This document shows positions 5,339-6,526 of a stretch of 6,526 nucleotides of DNA, one piece after another. A program made the position numbers and the translations under genes. Below the pieces are notes generated by a model. The model saw nothing but the letters and a program-made list of their open reading frames with translations, was not told the origin of the DNA and searched no databases. The stretch comes from Spartobacteria bacterium (lineage in GTDB: Bacteria > Verrucomicrobiota > Verrucomicrobiia > Chthoniobacterales > Chthoniobacteraceae). Location: contig JANXWU010000177.1 of the NCBI GenBank assembly GCA_025350985.1, forward strand, positions 1 through 6,526, in the 5' to 3' direction. Position 1 is the stretch's first letter, and each line of letters starts with the position of its first letter.

Positions 5339-6118
5339 ATGCTGCGCCGAGTTCTTCTCAGTCTCGTTGGAACGCTTGGCCTTTTTTTTTCCGCGAATGC
5401 AGAGGAATCGCTTGATGCAAGCCTGCCGAAGCTCAACCGCATCGTCTTGGAAAAAGTGCGGGAGATGCCGCAGGGTGGAAGCTATTCCACGCATCCCGTG
5501 GCCACCATTCGGTTGAAGTCTGCGGCGCATTTCGAGTCGGGAAAATTCTTCGTGCTGCCAGGGTCGGCGTCACCCAGTTATTGCTCGGGCGCGACGTATC
5601 TGGTCTTCCTGAAAACAGTCGAGGAACTGCGGGCGCGGAGTCAGCTTTCGCTCGACTACGAGACGCTCAACGCGTTGATGATTCGCGAAGGGCAGCGCGA
5701 CGGCGCGGGCGTGTGGGGACGCTGGAACGCGAACGGCCCCGGCACCGCCCGACTGTTTCACGAACTCGGTCTTGGCAAAAACTTCGACGACTTCGCGAAG
5801 GCGCTGCCGGGCGATTTCATGAAGATTTTTTGGACCTCCGAAGTTGGGAAACTGGAGCGCGGACATTCGGTGGTTTTTCTCGGCACCGAAAAGCGCGACG
5901 GGGTCGAGCAGGTGCGTTTCTGGTCGAGTAATGTGCCGGCGGGTTATGGCGAGAAGTCGGTGCCGCGGACAAAAATTGCGCAGGCGATTTTCTCGCGTCT
6001 GGAGGCGCCGGAAAATCTCGCGCGCATCAAAACGGCGCCGGAACTCGACGCCTACTTGGCTGGGCTGCTCACCAATCGTTCCAGCTTCGAGGCGGCAAAA
6101 AAAAAGTGCGGGATGTGA
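5339..6118 (+). CDS. Secreted protein of unknown function, possible NlpC/P60- or CHAP-like cysteine hydrolase
   Basis: This 259-aa protein has a clear Sec signal peptide: MLRRVL, a hydrophobic core (LLSLVGTLGLFF) and an ANA cleavage site after residue 21. I do not recognise a named family. The mature part holds PSYCSGATYLVFL at 79-91, placing Cys82 at the head of a predicted helix as in NlpC/P60 and other papain-fold hydrolases. It also has PGDF at 157-160 and RGHSVVFLG at 174-182, where His176 opens a strand, as in the family's GD...GH.G..LG pattern. RFWSSN at 193-198 could supply the third polar residue. WGRWNANGPGTARLF at 126-140 looks conserved-like. The Cys/His spacing and PGD motif are seen; hydrolase activity is inferred. 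The ATG at 5339 is chosen because the signal peptide starts there; GGA lies just upstream. The frame stays open far upstream, antisense to dapF, but that part is a shadow. The gene is divergent from dapF and followed in the same direction by a small membrane protein gene. Confidence 0.85.
   Translation: MLRRVLLSLVGTLGLFFSANAEESLDASLPKLNRIVLEKVREMPQGGSYSTHPVATIRLKSAAHFESGKFFVLPGSASPSYCSGATYLVFLKTVEELRARSQLSLDYETLNALMIREGQRDGAGVWGRWNANGPGTARLFHELGLGKNFDDFAKALPGDFMKIFWTSEVGKLERGHSVVFLGTEKRDGVEQVRFWSSNVPAGYGEKSVPRTKIAQAIFSRLEAPENLARIKTAPELDAYLAGLLTNRSSFEAAKKKCGM
5382..5390 (+). repeat. T9 homopolymer inside the signal peptide coding region
   Basis: Nine consecutive T bases encode Leu-Phe-Phe near residues 15-17 of the secreted protein. 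A one-base change would disrupt the protein early, so the tract could be slippage-prone. Runs of seven or eight also occur in gspF (763-770) and dapB (about 2912-2918) at Lys-Lys codons, so chance is a fair explanation. Confidence 0.6.
6097..6105 (+). repeat. A9 homopolymer near the end of the secreted protein gene
   Basis: Nine consecutive A bases encode three lysines just before the CGM C-terminus. A shift here would change only the last residues and could extend the protein past the TGA at 6116-6118, to a stop near 6188 in one frame. It is a possible slippage or sequencing-error site. Confidence 0.6.
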
Positions 6119-6175
6119 CGCGCGGGCGTGCGGAATGAGTTGCCCCCCGGCCTTCCATCCAGTTTCTTCCGCGAG

Positions 6176-6484
6176 ATGTTGTTGCTAAAACGCCTGCTGA
6201 CCTGCGCGGTTTTGTTCGTCGCCTTTTTCCTGTTGCTCGATGTGGCCGGCACGATCGTCGGCAGTGCGGTGCTCGCCGCGAGCATGAGTTCCACCGTGCC
6301 TCCGCACGACTTCGACGCTGCCTACGCCGCCGGGGTTCGCATCGCGGAGGAATTTGGCAAACGATACAGCGGTTTCATCGCCCTCGGCGCGATGAGTCTG
6401 GCCGTGTTTTTCTCCACAGGCCTGGCTTTTTCCCGCACACTGCCCTGGTGCCGACCAGAGCCGGAGCAACCGCCCGAGGACTAA
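6176..6484 (+). CDS. Small two-helix membrane protein of unknown function
   Basis: I do not recognise this 102-aa protein. It begins MLLLKR, followed by a long hydrophobic stretch at about 7-36. A polar loop at about 37-63 (VPPHDFDAAYAAGVRIAEEFGKRYSG) separates it from a second hydrophobic segment at about 66-86, and a short proline- and glutamate-rich tail ends in PPED. Lysine and arginine before the first helix predict a cytoplasmic N-terminus, with the loop outside and the tail inside. The ATG at 6176 is chosen because it starts the membrane segment directly. An in-frame GTG at 6128 would add 16 proline-containing residues, and neither start has a good Shine-Dalgarno site. The gene starts 57 bases after the secreted protein's stop, in the same frame, and ends four bases before the next start, so it is probably part of one transcript. 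Confidence 0.7.
   Translation: MLLLKRLLTCAVLFVAFFLLLDVAGTIVGSAVLAASMSSTVPPHDFDAAYAAGVRIAEEFGKRYSGFIALGAMSLAVFFSTGLAFSRTLPWCRPEPEQPPED
6476..6480 (+). promoter_or_regulatory. Shine-Dalgarno site of the gene starting at 6489
   Basis: GAGGA lies eight bases before the ATG at 6489, embedded in the last codons (Glu-Asp) of the small membrane protein gene. Together with the four-base intergenic gap this supports a real start at 6489 and co-transcription. Confidence 0.7.
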
Positions 6485-6488
6485 ACCC

Positions 6489-6526
6489 ATGTCCTTTTTA
6501 CTGACTCCCGAGTTCTGGGCGCGCTG
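6489..6526 (+). CDS. Start of a gene cut by the window edge (N-terminal 12 residues)
   Basis: An ATG with a good GAGGA site eight bases upstream opens a frame reading MSFLLTPEFWAR up to the window end. The start lies four bases after the previous stop. Twelve residues cannot identify a family. The pattern of a few hydrophobic residues, then TPE and an aromatic pair, resembles the N-termini of TerC-family membrane proteins, which would suit a membrane-associated cluster, but that is only a hint. Confidence 0.6.
   Translation, partial: MSFLLTPEFWAR

Noticed and set aside
4295..6118. A 607-codon open frame on the plus strand
   Set aside because: Its first two thirds run antisense to dapF and read as arginine/histidine-rich low-quality protein. 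The real gene begins at the signal peptide ATG at 5339; the rest stays open through codon bias in GC-rich DNA.
6116..6130. Fusion of the secreted protein to the small membrane protein by TGA readthrough, as the two share a frame
   Set aside because: Only one stop separates them in frame, but the 57-base gap, a plausible separate ATG and no sign of a recoding element make two genes the simpler reading.
1..6526. CRISPR array, insertion sequence, tRNA, rRNA or prophage elements
   Set aside because: No spaced direct repeats, transposase motifs, terminal inverted repeats or tRNA-like cloverleaf were seen on either strand.

Overview
The window is GC-rich bacterial DNA, densely coded and with no sign of mobile DNA. 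It looks like a chromosomal housekeeping segment of a diderm bacterium that makes meso-diaminopimelate (meso-DAP) peptidoglycan and carries a type II secretion or type IV pilus machine. Protein style (DapA with IPGRCGIE, PanB ending just after SFPWFTPKFV, weak Shine-Dalgarno sites) and gene order suggest Verrucomicrobiota or a near relative. That placement is an inference, not shown by any marker gene here.

Layout. Positions 23-5149 hold six genes, all on the minus strand, in the transcriptional order dapF, dapA, dapB, folK, panB, gspF/pilC. dapA-dapB and dapB-folK each overlap by four bases in a GTGA start/stop, so translational coupling is likely. Choosing those GTG starts shortens DapB to 246 aa and FolK to 166 aa. 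panB follows folK closely. A GC-rich stem-loop sits between panB and gspF, which has its own good ribosome binding site. The plus strand from 5339 onward holds a divergent set: a secreted protein with a Cys/His arrangement reminiscent of NlpC/P60 or CHAP hydrolases, a small two-helix membrane protein, and the first 12 codons of a third gene cut by the window edge. The divergent intergenic region is 189 bp.

How they fit. DapA and DapB carry out the first two steps from aspartate semialdehyde towards lysine. DapF makes meso-DAP, the cross-linking residue of peptidoglycan and the precursor of lysine. FolK and PanB serve folate and coenzyme A synthesis. GspF/PilC is the inner-membrane platform of a secretion or pilus machine. 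The secreted protein opposite dapF may act on the meso-DAP-containing wall, but this rests on motif spacing and context only.

No tRNA, rRNA, CRISPR, insertion sequence or phage feature was seen. The long open frames antisense to the genes are explained by codon bias. Most of the window is ordinary core metabolism. The least explained part is the secreted protein and its small membrane neighbour.
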